64,000 bases of DNA, from the NCBI RefSeq assembly GCF_004331735.1, contig NZ_SJSO01000005.1, positions 310,001 to 374,000 on the forward strand, given 5' to 3'. This document shows, in pieces, positions 23,954-33,354 of this stretch; the stretch's first letter is position 1; the number at the start of each line of letters is the position of its first letter. The translations under genes and the position numbers were made by a program. The notes beneath the pieces are model-generated. The model was not told the origin of the DNA and did no database searches. It worked only from the letters and a program-made list of their open reading frames with translations. This DNA comes from Pedobacter psychrodurus. GTDB lineage: Bacteria > Bacteroidota > Bacteroidia > Sphingobacteriales > Sphingobacteriaceae.

Positions 23954-25789
23954 TTAGTCGTTAAAAGCCTGCATGTCGATTAAGCGCCTATATAAACCAT
24001 TTTTGTTCATTAACTCATTGTGGCTTCCGGTTTCTACTAGGCTGCCCTTATCTATCACAACAATTTTATTGGCATGTTGTATTGTACTTAAACGGTGCGC
24101 AATCACAATTGATGTGCGATTTTTCATCAGGTTATTTAAAGCATCCTGAACTAATTTTTCAGATTCTGTATCTAAGGCTGAAGTGGCCTCATCCAGCAAC
24201 ATGATTGGGGGGTTAGCCAATACAGCCCTTGCAATACAAACACGCTGTTTCTGGCCTCCAGAGAGTTTATTTCCTCGATCGCCAACAAAAGATTGATAAC
24301 CATCTTCTGTATTCTCGATAAAATCGTGCGCATTTGCAATTTTCGCTGCGGCAACAACTTCTTCCATTGTGGCATCTGGTTTGGCAAACGCAATGTTATT
24401 AAAAATGGTATCGTTAAATAGAAAAGACTCTTGATTAACGGTTCCCATTTGTGCCCTGATGCTTTCGACAGTAAGCTCCCTATAATCGTGGCCATCAATT
24501 TTAATCGTTCCTGATTTTGGATCATGGAAACGTGGAAACAGGTCCATTAATGTGCTTTTTCCACCCCCGGATGGTCCGACAAGTGCTACTGTTTGCCCTT
24601 TTTCAATGTCGAAGGTTATCGAGTTAAGAATTTGTTTTTCCCCATAACTGAATGATATATTTTGAAGGCTGATTGTACTGTTAAAATCATCGAGAACTTT
24701 CGAATCTGGTTCATTAACCAACAACGGTTTAGTGTCTATTAGGTCTAAAACCCGCTCGCCTGCTGCAATTCCAGAATGGATTCCACTAAATGAATCTGTT
24801 AATGCTTTTGCAGGACGCATTACCTGGGAAAAAATAGCGATGTAAGCAATAAAATCTGATGCGGTTAAGGCGTTTTTATCATTATGTAATATTAATGATC
24901 CACCATACCAAACGATAATAGAAATCATTAAGACACCTAAAAATTCAGAAACTGGTGAGCCGAGTTGTTGGCGTCTAACCATTTTGCGTGTTAAGTTGGA
25001 ATAGTATATATTTTCCTGGTTAAATTTGTTTTTAATTCGTTCTGTTGCATTAAAGGCCTTTATGATTTTAATCCCGCTTAATGCCTCATCTAAAAAGCCA
25101 ATCATTTTTGCAAAAGATTCATGCGATTCTTTTGCCTGCTGTTTTAACCTTTTTACAATTTTACTGATAATAAATGCAGAAATTGGGATTACCAGTAACG
25201 AGAATAAGGTAAGCTTTGCTGAAATATTAAATAAAAGAATAACATATACAATTAGTGTTACAGGTTCTTTAAAAACAACCTGTAATGTATTGGTAACCGT
25301 GAATTGAACCACCTGTACATCAGATGCTACTTTAGAAATAATATCGCCTTTTCTCTCATTGTTAAAATATCCTACATGAAGATTCATCACATTGTTAAAT
25401 ACCCGCTTTCTAAAGTTTAGCAACGTATGGACTCTCAAATCTTCCATGTAACGCTGAGAAAAATACCTGAACAAATTGGAAAGCAATACAGAGATAACAA
25501 TGATAATACAGATGTACATCAGCGTACTTTCTATAGTGTTAACCTTTATTGAATAGTTAACAAAATCCCTTAACTTGCCCAATAAGCTAAATGAGGAGGC
25601 TGCTTTATCTGTTAAGCTTGGCGTTTGGCAAGCTTGCTTGTTTGCATTTAAAAGTGTTTCGAACAGCGGCGATAACAAAGCCAAGTTAAAGGTTCCGAAT
25701 AGAATAGAAAGTAAGGTTGCAATAACATAAGGTATGGCAAACTTTTCAATAGGCTTGGCAAATGATAATAAACGAAAATAAGTTTTCAT
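23954..25789 (-). CDS. MsbA-like ABC exporter (membrane plus ATPase domains)
   Basis: 611 residues from the ATG at 25789 (an upstream TTG is rejected because it precedes the natural MKTYFRLL start). Six membrane helices (about 15-340) then the ATPase: Walker A GPSGGGKST, Q-loop GTVNQESFLF, signature LSGGQKQR, Walker B IMLLDEATSALD, H-loop AHRLST. Such half-transporters export lipids or lipid-linked glycans. Placement among glycosyltransferases suggests it flips a lipid-linked sugar or lipid A precursor, but drug or lipid efflux is also possible. Confidence 0.92.
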   Translation of the reverse strand: MKTYFRLLSFAKPIEKFAIPYVIATLLSILFGTFNLALLSPLFETLLNANKQACQTPSLTDKAASSFSLLGKLRDFVNYSIKVNTIESTLMYICIIIVISVLLSNLFRYFSQRYMEDLRVHTLLNFRKRVFNNVMNLHVGYFNNERKGDIISKVASDVQVVQFTVTNTLQVVFKEPVTLIVYVILLFNISAKLTLFSLLVIPISAFIISKIVKRLKQQAKESHESFAKMIGFLDEALSGIKIIKAFNATERIKNKFNQENIYYSNLTRKMVRRQQLGSPVSEFLGVLMISIIVWYGGSLILHNDKNALTASDFIAYIAIFSQVMRPAKALTDSFSGIHSGIAAGERVLDLIDTKPLLVNEPDSKVLDDFNSTISLQNISFSYGEKQILNSITFDIEKGQTVALVGPSGGGKSTLMDLFPRFHDPKSGTIKIDGHDYRELTVESIRAQMGTVNQESFLFNDTIFNNIAFAKPDATMEEVVAAAKIANAHDFIENTEDGYQSFVGDRGNKLSGGQKQRVCIARAVLANPPIMLLDEATSALDTESEKLVQDALNNLMKNRTSIVIAHRLSTIQHANKIVVIDKGSLVETGSHNELMNKNGLYRRLIDMQAFND

Positions 25790-26004
25790 TAAGTATTGTA
25801 TATATAACAGAACCCAGGAAGTACCCAGTAGGAAAAAAATATAATAAGATCCGAGCAAATGTACGGTTTTTCATACATATGAATAAGATGGAGAAACCCA
25901 ACAAAATTAAAATTACAATTCTTGGGTTATGGAATGGATTGAGATGCTGTTTTACGGAATGTTTCGAGTCAACCGTTGGGCTATAGAATATAGGTTAAGA
26001 ACTG

Positions 26005-27060
26005 TTATTCCAAACATTCCTGATATAAATTCAGATACTGGTTGGCTGCAATTTCCCACGAAAATTTTTCTGCTTGGGCAATTGCTTCTTTAGCACGATT
26101 ATTTTGGACGAAATCACTTATTCCTTTTTTAAATACTTCCTGCATGTGTTCCGGTTCAAAATTATCGAAGTAATAAGCCACGTCGCCGCCAACCTCTGGG
26201 AGTGAGGTGAATTTGGAGAGGAAAACAGGTTTTCCAAAGTGCATGGCTTCTATTACAGGAAGACCAAAACCTTCAGCAACTGAAGGGAATAAAAAAGCAT
26301 CGCAATTTTTGTAATACCAGGCTTTATCTTCATCAGAGATTGGCCCTGTAATATGTACCCTATCTAAACAGTCATATTTTTCGGCTTCTTCTAAAATCCT
26401 TTGTTTATGAGGCGTTTCCTTGCCCGAAATAACAAGATGAAAGTCATTCCCTTTTAATAAAGCCGGAAGCAAATGAAATCCTTTCTGAACCGATAATAAG
26501 CCTATTGTAAATAAGAAAGGTTTTGGTGGAACGAAACTGGGGTTATGTTTTTCATCTGATATCAGCTTATCGGCTCCGTTATAAATTACGCTAACTTTTT
26601 CTTTTGCCTCAGGAAAATAGTGGACTACATCATTTGCTACAAATTGAGATATGCACACAATTTTATCGCACTGTGATACAAGCTTGCCAAGTTTTTTTAG
26701 ATAAACCTGAATTCTGTGTGGCTTACTAAATTTTAAATGAACCTTGTTCATGTCATGAACAGTCATTATTTTCTTTGCATTTACTTTTTTTGGCCGTAAT
26801 CTGCAGGTCTGATCAGAGAGATGAACAACTTCGAAATCGTTTTTTTTCTTAAAAAATAACCGATCTAATCTCGAGAGATAAATGATATCAACCAAGCCGT
26901 TAAAAAGATATTTTGTCTGTTTGAAAAGATAAAATTTTAATTCAAACTTTCCTTTGTTTTCCTGGATTAATGCGTCGCCTAATCCTTTTCCAAACGAAAA
27001 ATAGCCGCAATTGGCATCTTTCATCGAATCAAAAGTTACTAAGACCTTAGGCTTTTCCAT
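26005..27060 (-). CDS. Glycosyltransferase family 4
   Basis: 351 residues, GT-B fold. KIMTVHDMNKV and KIVCISQFVANDVVHYFP in the N-terminal domain, PFLFTIGLLSVQKGFHLL linking to the C-terminal domain, then FLFPSVAEGFGLPVIEAMHF, the E-x7-E donor-binding motif of GT4. Single gene between two spacers of 64 and 215 bases on the minus strand. Donor sugar unknown. Confidence 0.94.
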   Translation of the reverse strand: MEKPKVLVTFDSMKDANCGYFSFGKGLGDALIQENKGKFELKFYLFKQTKYLFNGLVDIIYLSRLDRLFFKKKNDFEVVHLSDQTCRLRPKKVNAKKIMTVHDMNKVHLKFSKPHRIQVYLKKLGKLVSQCDKIVCISQFVANDVVHYFPEAKEKVSVIYNGADKLISDEKHNPSFVPPKPFLFTIGLLSVQKGFHLLPALLKGNDFHLVISGKETPHKQRILEEAEKYDCLDRVHITGPISDEDKAWYYKNCDAFLFPSVAEGFGLPVIEAMHFGKPVFLSKFTSLPEVGGDVAYYFDNFEPEHMQEVFKKGISDFVQNNRAKEAIAQAEKFSWEIAANQYLNLYQECLE

Positions 27061-27124
27061 TAATTAAATAGTGTATTTAGAAGAAAAAAAAATTATGCAA
27101 ATATAGACAGATTTAAATTGTAGA

Positions 27125-28000
27125 CTACTTTACAATTTTATAATTCCGGTATTCAAATAAGCGCATGCCTGTTAAATCTTCAATTTTTTGCAAAACGCTC
27201 CTTCGGAAATTCATTTTTGGAGTTTCCTTGGTTAAATCTTTATCAAATTTCCAGTTTGCGGCCTCAATTCTTTCCTGCATCACTTTTGGATGGGTGCCTT
27301 TAAAATGAACCAAACGATCGGCATTGTGCATGTCATAGGTTTCTTGAACGGGATAATTCTCTTCAATCCATTCTTCTGTTTGATAAAACTGATTAAAATT
27401 CCGCACTTTACCTTGTAATCCTTTTGGTGGTTTAACCCAGCCGTAATGATAAATGTAGGCGTCGATCAATTTAACTTTAAGTTTTCTGTCGTTAATTCTG
27501 AAGCCTTGCGCATCGCGGTAAGATTTTACTCCAGGTAGATTTTTTATAACCCGAACTTCTCTTCTATACCAGCGTCTGGATTCAGCTAAATAGTCATAAG
27601 AGGCATAAAAATGTTTGTATTTTAAAAGCAGGGCTTCAACGTTGCTGTTGTTAAGCTCCAGCTCCATTTCTTTTTTTATTAAAGGAAGATAATCTTCATG
27701 TATAGCCTCGTCACCTTGAATGTAGATCATCCAATCGGTATCTTTACTTATTTCTGCTAAGGCCTTATTGGTTTCATCGGCAAAAACACGACCACCTTCT
27801 CTTATACTGTCATCCCAAACGGTATCAATGGTACTGATTTTAGGGTCGATGCTTTTAACCATTTCAGAAGTTTCGTCTGAAGAGTTTCCCAGTGACACTA
27901 TAAAATCATCGCATAAAGGTAGTACAGAAAGTATCGCTTCTTTGGCAGGGTAATCGTTAACAATGGCATTTCTTAAAAAGGTAAAACCGGTAACTTTCAT
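27125..28000 (-). CDS. GT2-like glycosyltransferase (glycan cluster)
   Basis: 291 residues. VTGFTFLRNAIVNDYPAKEA, CDDFIVSLGNSSDETSEMV and WMIYIQGDEAIHEDYLPL fit the GT2-like superfamily in which the metal motif is changed to QGDE. The second half has aromatic and basic residues (ESRRWYRREVRVI). First gene of the minus-strand glycan run and divergent from meaB. Activity is likely but the substrate is unknown. Confidence 0.82.
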   Translation of the reverse strand: MKVTGFTFLRNAIVNDYPAKEAILSVLPLCDDFIVSLGNSSDETSEMVKSIDPKISTIDTVWDDSIREGGRVFADETNKALAEISKDTDWMIYIQGDEAIHEDYLPLIKKEMELELNNSNVEALLLKYKHFYASYDYLAESRRWYRREVRVIKNLPGVKSYRDAQGFRINDRKLKVKLIDAYIYHYGWVKPPKGLQGKVRNFNQFYQTEEWIEENYPVQETYDMHNADRLVHFKGTHPKVMQERIEAANWKFDKDLTKETPKMNFRRSVLQKIEDLTGMRLFEYRNYKIVK

Positions 28001-28058
28001 TATAGGGACGCTTTGTAGCTAATAATTTTTGTTTATTTGTACAAAGATAGTTTTATTG

Positions 28059-28958
28059 ATGAATACGCATCTATCCATTTTAAGCGAAGTAAAGGCAGGG
28101 AATTACAAGGTTTTGGCAAGAACATTAACCCTTGTCGAAAATAACATTACACCGGCTGATTCGATTTTAAGAGATTTGGATAGTCGGGTTAATGTTCCGG
28201 TTTTAGGCATTACTGGCCCCCCTGGTGCAGGTAAAAGTACCTTAGTAAATGCGATAGCCAGTCATTTTGTAGTGAAAGGAATGCGCATTGCTATATTGGC
28301 AATAGATCCTACCTCCCCATTTAATTTTGGTTCTTTATTGGGTGATCGTATTCGTATGGCTGGTCAGTTTAATAATCCAAATGTTTTTATCCGTTCGTTG
28401 GCTACCCGTGGTGCTTTGGGTGGTATTTCGGCAAAAACTATCGAAATGGTTGATGTTTTAAAAGCAGCTAATTTTGATCTGATTATTGTAGAAACTGTTG
28501 GTGTTGGGCAATCGGAAGTAGAAATTGCGGGACTGGCTGACAAAACTGTTGTTGTTTTGGTTCCCGAATCTGGAGATGAGGTACAGAATATCAAATCTGG
28601 TTTGATGGAGATTGCCGATTGCTTTGTGATAAACAAGGCTGATAGAGATGGTGCAGCTATTTTTGCCAATAATTTAAAGAAAATTATTCATCAGGGCACG
28701 AAGACTATTCCAATATTAAAAACAGTGGCCGATAAAAATACGGGTATTGATGAATTATGTGCTTGGATAATCAAGCCGCTTACTTCTGATCATAACCGAA
28801 GGGCTTTTTTGTTTGCAGAGAAAGCCTGGAGACTCATTCAGCATGAGAAAATGAGGATTGTTGATAAAAAAAGGCTGCTAGAAAAAGTTCAGGCAGCCTT
28901 GAAAGAAGATGATTTTAATATTTATCGCTTCGCAGATGAATTCATCAGTAATAGTTAA
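28059..28958 (+). CDS. meaB: Methylmalonyl-CoA mutase-associated GTPase MeaB (ArgK family)
   Basis: 299 residues from the ATG at 28059; the longer frame begins with a TTG at 28029 and adds a poorly conserved tail. G3E-type P-loop GTPase that guards adenosylcobalamin loading of methylmalonyl-CoA mutase. Seen: Walker A GPPGAGKST, the switch region FNFGSLLGDRIRM, RSLATRGALGGIS, VETVGVGQSEVEI (Mg/GTP), and NKAD. Mutase genes are not in the window, so the partner lies elsewhere. Convergent with the pepP-like gene. Confidence 0.93.
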   Translation: MNTHLSILSEVKAGNYKVLARTLTLVENNITPADSILRDLDSRVNVPVLGITGPPGAGKSTLVNAIASHFVVKGMRIAILAIDPTSPFNFGSLLGDRIRMAGQFNNPNVFIRSLATRGALGGISAKTIEMVDVLKAANFDLIIVETVGVGQSEVEIAGLADKTVVVLVPESGDEVQNIKSGLMEIADCFVINKADRDGAAIFANNLKKIIHQGTKTIPILKTVADKNTGIDELCAWIIKPLTSDHNRRAFLFAEKAWRLIQHEKMRIVDKKRLLEKVQAALKEDDFNIYRFADEFISNS

Positions 28959-29008
28959 CCTGTAAAATGTTGAAACCCGTTAACTGAAAACGGCCAAATT
29001 AAATTGGA

Positions 29009-30298
29009 CTAACTGTTCATGATATCCTCAATTTCTTCAGCTTCTAATGGAATATCGGCCATTAAATCTATATTTCCGCTTGCGGTGATCAGAATATTAT
29101 TTTCTAAACGGATGCCTAAGCCTTCCTCTGGAATATAAATACCTGGTTCAACTGTAAGGATGTTCCCGTTAGCAAATGGAGTATATCTTCCTGCAAAGTC
29201 ATGTACATCAATACCCAAGTGATGCGAATTGCCGTGCATGAAATATTTTTTATAAGCTGGCCACGCTGCGGTTTGGTTCTTCACGTCTGATGTAGAAATA
29301 AGTCCAAGATTAACCAGCTGTTCGGTCATAATTTCGCCAACTTGTTCGTGATAGGTATTCCATACGGTTCCTTCGCCAATTAATTTGATCGACTCTTTCA
29401 TTACGTGCAATACTGCATTGTATACATCCTTTTGTCTTGGAGTGAACCGACCGTTAACCGGGATGGAGCGGCTCATATCTGCGTTGTAATTGGCATATTC
29501 GGCGCCAAAATCGAAAAGTATTACGTCTCCGTCTTTACATACTTGGTTATTATCGTTGTAGTGTAGGATGTTTGCATTATGGCCGGAAGCAATAATAGGA
29601 GTATAGGCATGGCCTGTTGCGCCTTGGCGGATAAATTCGTGTATAATCTCCGCTTCAATTTCATATTCTTTAACACCTGGCTTGGTGAATTTTAATACCC
29701 GAATAAATGCATCCCGGGTTATTGCTGACGCCTTTTTAGTTAATTCGATTTCAATATCTGATTTAACTGCACGTAAATTTCGCATAATGGGTGCTGAACG
29801 TTCATAATGATGCAATGGATATTTAACCCTCATTTTCTCAATGAAGCGGATATCCCGATAAGGAACTTCGTGGGCGTACCTATCATTTTCATTAGTGTTT
29901 AAATAAATATGTTCAGCATAATTAACAATGCTATGCAATATGTTGTCAAAATCGTCTAACCAGTAGATAGCTTGAATACCCGATGCCGCTTTAGCTTGCT
30001 CCTTAGTATATTTATATCCTTCCCAGACTTTAATGTAATCGTTAGTCTGTCTTAAAAACAGGACTTCTCTGTACAACGGATTAGGACAATCAGGAAATAA
30101 TAATAATATTGTTTGTTCTTGATCAATTCCCGATAAATAAAATAAATCAGGATTTTGCTTAAAAACAAAGGCCTGGTCGCCACTTCTGGGAAATTCATCA
30201 CTTGAATTGAATATGGCTAATGAGTTGTTTTTTAGGTGTTTAGTGAAATTATTTCTATTTAAAACAAATAATGACTGATTGATGGTAGGATATTTCAT
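29009..30298 (-). CDS. pepP: Aminopeptidase P / Xaa-Pro aminopeptidase
   Basis: 429 residues, the two-domain M24B layout. N-terminal AMP_N domain (about 1-160) followed by the pita-bread metallopeptidase domain with metal ligands visible as DFGAEYANYNADMSRS (two Asp), HGNSHHLGIDVHD (His), LTVEPGIYI (Glu) and IRLENNILI (Glu). Removes N-terminal residues preceding proline in the cytoplasm. No signal peptide. Monocistronic. Confidence 0.95.
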   Translation of the reverse strand: MKYPTINQSLFVLNRNNFTKHLKNNSLAIFNSSDEFPRSGDQAFVFKQNPDLFYLSGIDQEQTILLLFPDCPNPLYREVLFLRQTNDYIKVWEGYKYTKEQAKAASGIQAIYWLDDFDNILHSIVNYAEHIYLNTNENDRYAHEVPYRDIRFIEKMRVKYPLHHYERSAPIMRNLRAVKSDIEIELTKKASAITRDAFIRVLKFTKPGVKEYEIEAEIIHEFIRQGATGHAYTPIIASGHNANILHYNDNNQVCKDGDVILFDFGAEYANYNADMSRSIPVNGRFTPRQKDVYNAVLHVMKESIKLIGEGTVWNTYHEQVGEIMTEQLVNLGLISTSDVKNQTAAWPAYKKYFMHGNSHHLGIDVHDFAGRYTPFANGNILTVEPGIYIPEEGLGIRLENNILITASGNIDLMADIPLEAEEIEDIMNS

Positions 30299-30383
30299 GA
30301 AAATGGTATTTTTATATGGGTAATGGCCAAATGTAATAAAATGATTAATTACTGTGAAGTTTGGAACGGAGTTTGTATAAAAG

Positions 30384-30413
30384 TTTGAAAATTTAAAATT
30401 TTGTTTAATTTTG
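30384..30413 (+). promoter_or_regulatory. Consensus promoter of the OmpA-family gene
   Basis: TTTG at 30384-30387, an 18-base spacer and TAATTTTG at 30406-30413 match the Bacteroidota -33/-7 consensus. The predicted transcript has a 5' leader of about 50 bases. Strong promoter and codon bias agree with a major envelope protein. Confidence 0.7.
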
Positions 30414-30469
30414 CGATTACTAAAAAATTAATCAATTAAATTGTTTAACCCTTAAAAAAGAAAAAGATT

Positions 30470-31816
30470 ATGAATTATTCTACTTTAAAGAAAAGTGTTG
30501 CACTTTCTTTAGTGGCATTAACAGGAGTTGCTTCTCTTGCTGTCGCTCAAGATGCACCTGCAACAACTTCTGCTACCAAGGTATTTGGTGGTAGAGGACA
30601 GTACAGAACTTGGTCTATCGGTGTACATGGTGGTGTTTTAATGCCAGTTGTTGCTATCGGTGGTACTAACGATTTTAACAAATGGGATGCTAACTTAGGT
30701 TACGGTTTAAACATCCGTAAACAATTAGGTCACTCATTCGGTTTAGAATTAAACGGAACTCGTGGTAAACTTTCAGGTACTAACGAAGGTATTACTAACC
30801 CTGCAGTTAGAGAATTTGAAACTGAATTACAATATGCTGTAGATTTACGTGGTGTTGTTAATTTAGGTTCTATCGATTTCTTACGTCGTGAGAACTCTGT
30901 AGGTTTCTTCTTAACAGCTGGTGCTGGTTATATGGCTTATGCACCAAAAATCATTACTGGTGCTGGTCAAACTATCGACTGGAAAGGTAAAGCTGTAGGT
31001 CCTGCTGATGACAAACATGATGCTAAAGACTACGTAAAAGGTTTCTATATTCCAGTTGGTGCTGGTGTTAAATTCAAAGTTTCAGAGCGTGTTAACTTTA
31101 ACTTAGGTTACACTATGAACTTTGTTGATGCTGATAACTTAGACGGAGTTTATGCAAAAGGTCAAACTAAAGATAAATTCTCTTACGGTTATGCTGGTTT
31201 AGAGTTCTCTTTAGGTTCTTCTGCTAAACCAAGTTTAGAGTGGACTAACCCATTAGCTACTATGTATGATGAGTTAAAAGATCCAACTTTACGTCAAGAA
31301 GTTGAAGCATTGAAAAACCGTGTTTCTGCTGTTGAAAAATCTGTTGAAGATTTGAAAAAAGATACTGACGGTGACGGTGTTGCTGATCAATTCGATAAAT
31401 GCCCAGGAACTCCTGCTGGTACTGCTGTTGATGGTTCAGGTTGTCCTCTTCCAAAAGTAGCTCCAGTTGATTCTGTTGCTTCGAATGTAACTGGTTTCGA
31501 GAAAATCGCTTTTGATTTCAACTCTTCAGTATTAAAAACTGAGTCTTATCCTACTTTAGATAAATTATCTTCAGTGTTACGTGAAAACGGTGGTAAAGTA
31601 ACTGTAAACGGTTACGCTTCAAGCGAAGGTACTGCTGCATATAACTTGAAATTATCTAAAGACAGAGCTAATTCTGTTAAAACTTACTTAGTAAACTCTG
31701 GCGTTAACGCTAGTCAAGTTGCTACTAAAGGTAATGGTGAAGCTAATCCAATTGCTTCTAACGATACTGAAGAAGGTCGTATCCAAAACCGTCGTGTTGA
31801 AACTGCTAGAAACTAG
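30470..31816 (+). CDS. OmpA-family outer membrane protein with TSP3 linker
   Basis: 448 residues. Signal peptide ending SLAVAQ, an eight-stranded beta-barrel-like N-terminal domain (about 40-260), a short coiled segment (LRQEVEALKNRVSAVEKSVE), a calcium-binding thrombospondin-type-3 repeat DTDGDGVADQFDKCPGT, and a C-terminal peptidoglycan-binding OmpA domain (IAFDFNSSVLK, GYASSEGTAAYN, IQNRRVE). Very strong bias for codons such as GGT, CGT and AAA/AAC marks a highly expressed gene. It links the outer membrane to the wall; porin activity is possible. Strong promoter and terminator flank it. Confidence 0.95.
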   Translation: MNYSTLKKSVALSLVALTGVASLAVAQDAPATTSATKVFGGRGQYRTWSIGVHGGVLMPVVAIGGTNDFNKWDANLGYGLNIRKQLGHSFGLELNGTRGKLSGTNEGITNPAVREFETELQYAVDLRGVVNLGSIDFLRRENSVGFFLTAGAGYMAYAPKIITGAGQTIDWKGKAVGPADDKHDAKDYVKGFYIPVGAGVKFKVSERVNFNLGYTMNFVDADNLDGVYAKGQTKDKFSYGYAGLEFSLGSSAKPSLEWTNPLATMYDELKDPTLRQEVEALKNRVSAVEKSVEDLKKDTDGDGVADQFDKCPGTPAGTAVDGSGCPLPKVAPVDSVASNVTGFEKIAFDFNSSVLKTESYPTLDKLSSVLRENGGKVTVNGYASSEGTAAYNLKLSKDRANSVKTYLVNSGVNASQVATKGNGEANPIASNDTEEGRIQNRRVETARN

Positions 31817-31834
31817 TATTTCAATATAAGATTT

Positions 31835-31867
31835 AAAAAAGTCCCGATGAAAATCGGGACTTTTTTT
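31835..31867 (+). terminator. Terminator of the OmpA-family gene
   Basis: Perfect stem AGTCCCGAT/ATCGGGACT (extended by A/T pairs), GAAA tetraloop, seven T. Shortly after the stop at 31816. Confidence 0.92.
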
Positions 31868-31874
31868 ATGCCTT

Positions 31875-32057
31875 TTAATTTTCTGTGTTAAGCTTTTTAG
31901 CTAAGTTTGTATTATGTACTTCTTTAGAAAAAAGGATCCCAGCAGGCCAAATAATATCAATCTGAGAATTATGCATTTTATAAATGCATTGGCCATCTTG
32001 ATTTTTCTTGCAGGTATCATCTACAAGCTTATCCAGTGGCTTGCTAAATAACCCCAA
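31875..32057 (-). CDS. Possible small protein (60 residues)
   Basis: An open frame on the minus strand with a TTG start at 32057 and protein-like composition (KLVDDTCKKNQDGQCIYKM, then IDIIWPAGILFSKEV, two Cys). It fills the gap between the OmpA terminator and divergent ridA and has no homologue I recognise. The absence of an ATG start and the short length keep confidence low. Confidence 0.32.
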   Translation of the reverse strand: MGLFSKPLDKLVDDTCKKNQDGQCIYKMHNSQIDIIWPAGILFSKEVHNTNLAKKLNTEN

Positions 32058-32062
32058 ATTGT

Positions 32063-32443
32063 ATGAAACAAATTATTAAAACCACTAATGCTCCAGATCC
32101 AATTGGACCATATAGCCAAGCTGTACAAGCTGGAAACTTTTTATTCGTATCGGGCCAGGTAGCCATTAACCCCGAAAATGGGGAATTAAATATTGGTAAT
32201 ATTGAAGAAGAGACACATCAGGTGATGCGTAACCTTAAGGCCGTTTTGCTTGAGGCAGGTTTAACTTTCGATAACGTAGTAAAGTCTACTATCTTCTTAA
32301 GCGATATGGGCACTTTTGCTCAGGTAAACGAAGTTTATGGACAATACTTTACTGCTGATTTTCCCGCTCGTGAAACGGTTCAGGTTTCGGTATTGCCTAA
32401 AAATGTTAATGTAGAGATTTCTGTAATTGCCATTGCAGGCTAA
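32063..32443 (+). CDS. ridA: RidA family enamine/imine deaminase
   Basis: 126 residues, the compact YjgF/YER057c/UK114 fold. N-terminal APDPIGPYSQAVQAGNFLFV, SGQVAINPENGEL, and the C-terminal FPARETVQVSVLPKNVNVEISVIA with Arg contacting the substrate carboxylate and Glu near the end. Detoxifies reactive 2-aminoacrylate-type enamines produced by PLP enzymes. Followed by the EamA gene after two bases; probably co-transcribed with it and recG. Confidence 0.95.
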   Translation: MKQIIKTTNAPDPIGPYSQAVQAGNFLFVSGQVAINPENGELNIGNIEEETHQVMRNLKAVLLEAGLTFDNVVKSTIFLSDMGTFAQVNEVYGQYFTADFPARETVQVSVLPKNVNVEISVIAIAG

Positions 32444-32445
32444 TT

Positions 32446-33348
32446 TTGGCAGACAGTAAAAGCAAATATTTTATAGCTGGCATTGTTCCTTACATTATCT
32501 GGGGAACAATGTCTATACCTTTACGTAATATAAAAGGTTTTCCGCCACACGAAATTTTATACTACAGAATATTTGTTTCCATTATCGTAGTTTGGGCAAC
32601 CATTCTTTTATTCAGAAGAGCAGCATTAAAGAATGATTTAAATTTCTTAAAATCATTAAGCACACGCAAGAAAACAAGACTATTGCTGCTTACCGTAGTA
32701 TCGTCATTTCTAATTACGGGAAACTGGTTCACCTATATTTACGCAGTAAATAGCGTGAGTTTAAAGGCCGCAGCTTTTGCTTATATGGTTTGCCCGCTGT
32801 TAACTGCACTCTGTGGTTTTATCATCTTAAAAGAACAGTTAACGAAGGGTAAAATTGTTGCGCTTATAATTGCATTTATTAGCATCATTCTATTGGCAAC
32901 GGGTTCATTAATCGAAGTAATGTGGGCCGTTATCATCGCCTCTTTTTATGCCATATATGTTATTGTTCTAAAAGTAATTAAAGATGTAGATAAATTTAAC
33001 TTTTTGGGCATTCAGTTGATTTTATCTGGGCTAATGATGTTGCCGCTGTATTTTCTCAATGCGGCGCCTTTTCCAACCGAAACCTTCTTTTGGTCGCATA
33101 TATTTTTGATTGCAATTGTATTTACCATTATTCCACTCTTCTTAAATTCTTATGCGCTGTTGGGCATGCCTTCATCAGCCTTGGGTATTTTGATCTATCT
33201 CAATCCTATAGTTGCTTTTACCGTTGCATTTTTTTACTTTAAGGAGGAAATAGATCTGCATCAACTTTTCGCCTATTTGCTTTTGCTGCTATCGATCGTT
33301 ATTTTTAATGCGCAGTTGTTAAAGAATGTTGTTTACAAAAAACATTAA
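32446..33348 (+). CDS. EamA/RarD-type drug-metabolite transporter
   Basis: 300 residues with about ten membrane segments and two EamA halves. IAGIVPYIIWGTMSIPL and YYRIFVSIIVVW resemble RarD, whose members are inner-membrane permeases of unknown substrate. The start is a TTG at 32446, two bases after the ridA stop. The second half has GMPSSALGILIYLNPIVAF, the usual family end. Likely one transcript ridA-eamA-recG. Confidence 0.87.
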   Translation: MADSKSKYFIAGIVPYIIWGTMSIPLRNIKGFPPHEILYYRIFVSIIVVWATILLFRRAALKNDLNFLKSLSTRKKTRLLLLTVVSSFLITGNWFTYIYAVNSVSLKAAAFAYMVCPLLTALCGFIILKEQLTKGKIVALIIAFISIILLATGSLIEVMWAVIIASFYAIYVIVLKVIKDVDKFNFLGIQLILSGLMMLPLYFLNAAPFPTETFFWSHIFLIAIVFTIIPLFLNSYALLGMPSSALGILIYLNPIVAFTVAFFYFKEEIDLHQLFAYLLLLLSIVIFNAQLLKNVVYKKH

Positions 33349-33354
33349 AATATT

